Shown piece by piece: positions 63,262 through 64,000 of a DNA stretch of 64,000 nucleotides. The notes under the pieces were generated by a model. The model was not told where the DNA came from. It did not search any database and saw only the letters and a list, made by a program, of their open reading frames with translations. Positions within the stretch are counted from its first letter, which is position 1, and each line of letters opens with the position of its first letter. This DNA is from Karalla daura (lineage: Eukaryota; Chordata; Actinopteri; Chaetodontiformes; Leiognathidae): assembly GCA_029224185.1 (NCBI GenBank), contig CM055188.1:5891001-5955000 (forward strand). Reading direction: 5' to 3'. The position numbers and the translations under genes were made by a program.

Positions 63262-64000
63262 ACGCTCCTCTCTGTCTGTCCATTCAACTGAGGATGACAA
63301 CCTGAAGACAGGCTGACCGAGGCCCCAAGAAGTTTGCAAAACTCCTTCCAGAACACTGAGCTGAATTGGGGACCTCAGTCCGACACTACATCCATGGGGA
63401 TGTCGTGGAGCCGGAAAACATGGAGCACGACCAGGTCCGCCGTTTCTTTGGCGGTTGGCATTTTGCACAGTGGAATGAAATGGCAGAGTTTGCTAAAGCG
63501 ATCTACCACAGTCAATATCACAGTATTTCCAGCCGAGGGAGGCAGACCGGTGACAAAGTCCAAAGAAATGTGTGACCAGGGCCGATGTGGGATGGGTAAG
63601 GGTAACAATAAACCGGCAGGTGGGCCACGGATCGTCTTATGACGGTTGCAGACGGAACATGCCTGGACGAACCCCTGAATGTCTTCCCTCAGGGTAGGCC
63701 ACCAAAACCTTTGCAGGACGGCCTGCTGGGAACATTCAACTCCGGGGTGGCACGTTAACCGGGAGGAGTGAGCCCACTGCAGAACCTCGGACCTGAACTC
63801 TTGGGGCACAAACAGGCACTGAGGTGGGCAAGTACTGGGGGTAGGAAGGTCCACAGTAGCCACTCGAACCTTCTCCGCCAAATCCCACGAGACAGAGGCG
63901 ACGAGACGCGGTCTAGAGAGGATCGGCTCCGGGTTCCTCCTGCACCTCCACTGACCATTGGAACTGCCGGGAAAGTGCATCCGGTTTCACATTCCTGGAT
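63262..64000 (-). pseudogene. Ty3/gypsy integrase fragment (copy b), runs off the window
   Basis: The minus-strand frame 63980-63262 reads the end of RNase H/linker, then the integrase HHCC zinc finger ([12 protein letters not shown] … CSVCNRHK), the core with [11 protein letters not shown] (first Asp), [17 protein letters not shown] (second Asp) and, after an in-frame TGA at 63373-63375 (probably a decayed CGA Arg codon), WKEFCKLLG and LNGQTER (Glu). It stops abruptly where the inverted-repeat element begins. It is clearly less decayed than copy a and from a different copy, since copy a also contains this region. The upstream pol part lies beyond 64000. Confidence 0.9.

Larger units (their letters stand above)
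60371..63266. mobile_element. Element with ~510-bp terminal inverted repeats
   Basis: The left arm 60371-60884 pairs with the complement of 62757-63266 at high identity, from 'cgcgtttattgacgctccgggttc' at the outer ends through 'ggctccagcc', 'actacagtctcattggagaaccg' and 'caacaatgg.taaattggatttcaacagactg'. Each arm has a partial internal duplication (in the left arm, 60380-60490 against 60510-60610). The interior of 1.87 kb is not coding. It holds a GA tract (61054-61091), CG-rich conserved-looking text (61740-61900) and a second, nested inverted pair (61160-61205 and 62155-62200). Superfamily not recognised; it separates two different gypsy copies. Confidence 0.8.

Overview
This is a window of teleost fish nuclear DNA, probably from a spiny-rayed (percomorph-type) fish. 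The genes are split by introns with GT..AG junctions. The repeats are typical of fish: Tc1-like and Harbinger-like DNA elements, chromodomain Ty3/gypsy copies, L2-like 3' ends, a retroposon tail with TGTAAGTCGCTTTGG, and many CA/TA microsatellites. There is no operon structure. Species cannot be named from the sequence.

Two protein-coding genes are clear and converge. vapb (+ strand, coding 956-18323, six exons, 245 residues) encodes the ER-membrane MSP-domain tether VAPB. Its first exon lies in a CpG-rich promoter block with a perfect CRE (751-758). apcdd1l (- strand, three coding exons found between 39271 and 36900) encodes an APCDD1-like membrane glycoprotein of the Wnt-inhibitor family; its signal-peptide exon was not found. 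The same convergent pair is, from memory, adjacent on human 20q13, so this looks like conserved synteny.

Introns 1 and 2 of vapb carry a broken Tc1-like transposon (6730-7941) and a foldback-type repeat with inverted arms built of ~110-bp subrepeats (9493-11191). The interval between the two genes (18.3-36.9 kb) is swollen by nested mobile DNA at 22.5-31.95 kb. Its centrepiece is a 5.85-kb near-perfect palindrome (25565-31414). The arms are identical wherever I compared them apart from copy number of a 169-bp tandem unit (7 on the left, 13 on the right). It is flanked by a near-perfect 9-bp direct repeat. The 1.56-kb loop carries a LINE reverse-transcriptase fragment and an unrecognised spliced-looking ORF. 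This architecture is that of Drosophila Foldback (FB) elements, and it is my main candidate for something undescribed.

From 39.3 to 51.3 kb I see mostly unique sequence with microsatellites and one retroposon tail. From 51.3 kb on, repeats dominate: a second, circularly permuted copy of the repeat at 23.1-23.7 kb (51290-51915), an inverted-repeat MITE (54871-55526), a Harbinger-like MITE (56090-56487), a decayed minus-strand chromovirus-type gypsy element (56570-60345) interrupted by a possible solo LTR, a 2.9-kb element with ~510-bp inverted arms (60371-63266), and a second gypsy integrase fragment running off the window end. Five separate long inverted-repeat structures in 64 kb is the most striking overall property of the window.
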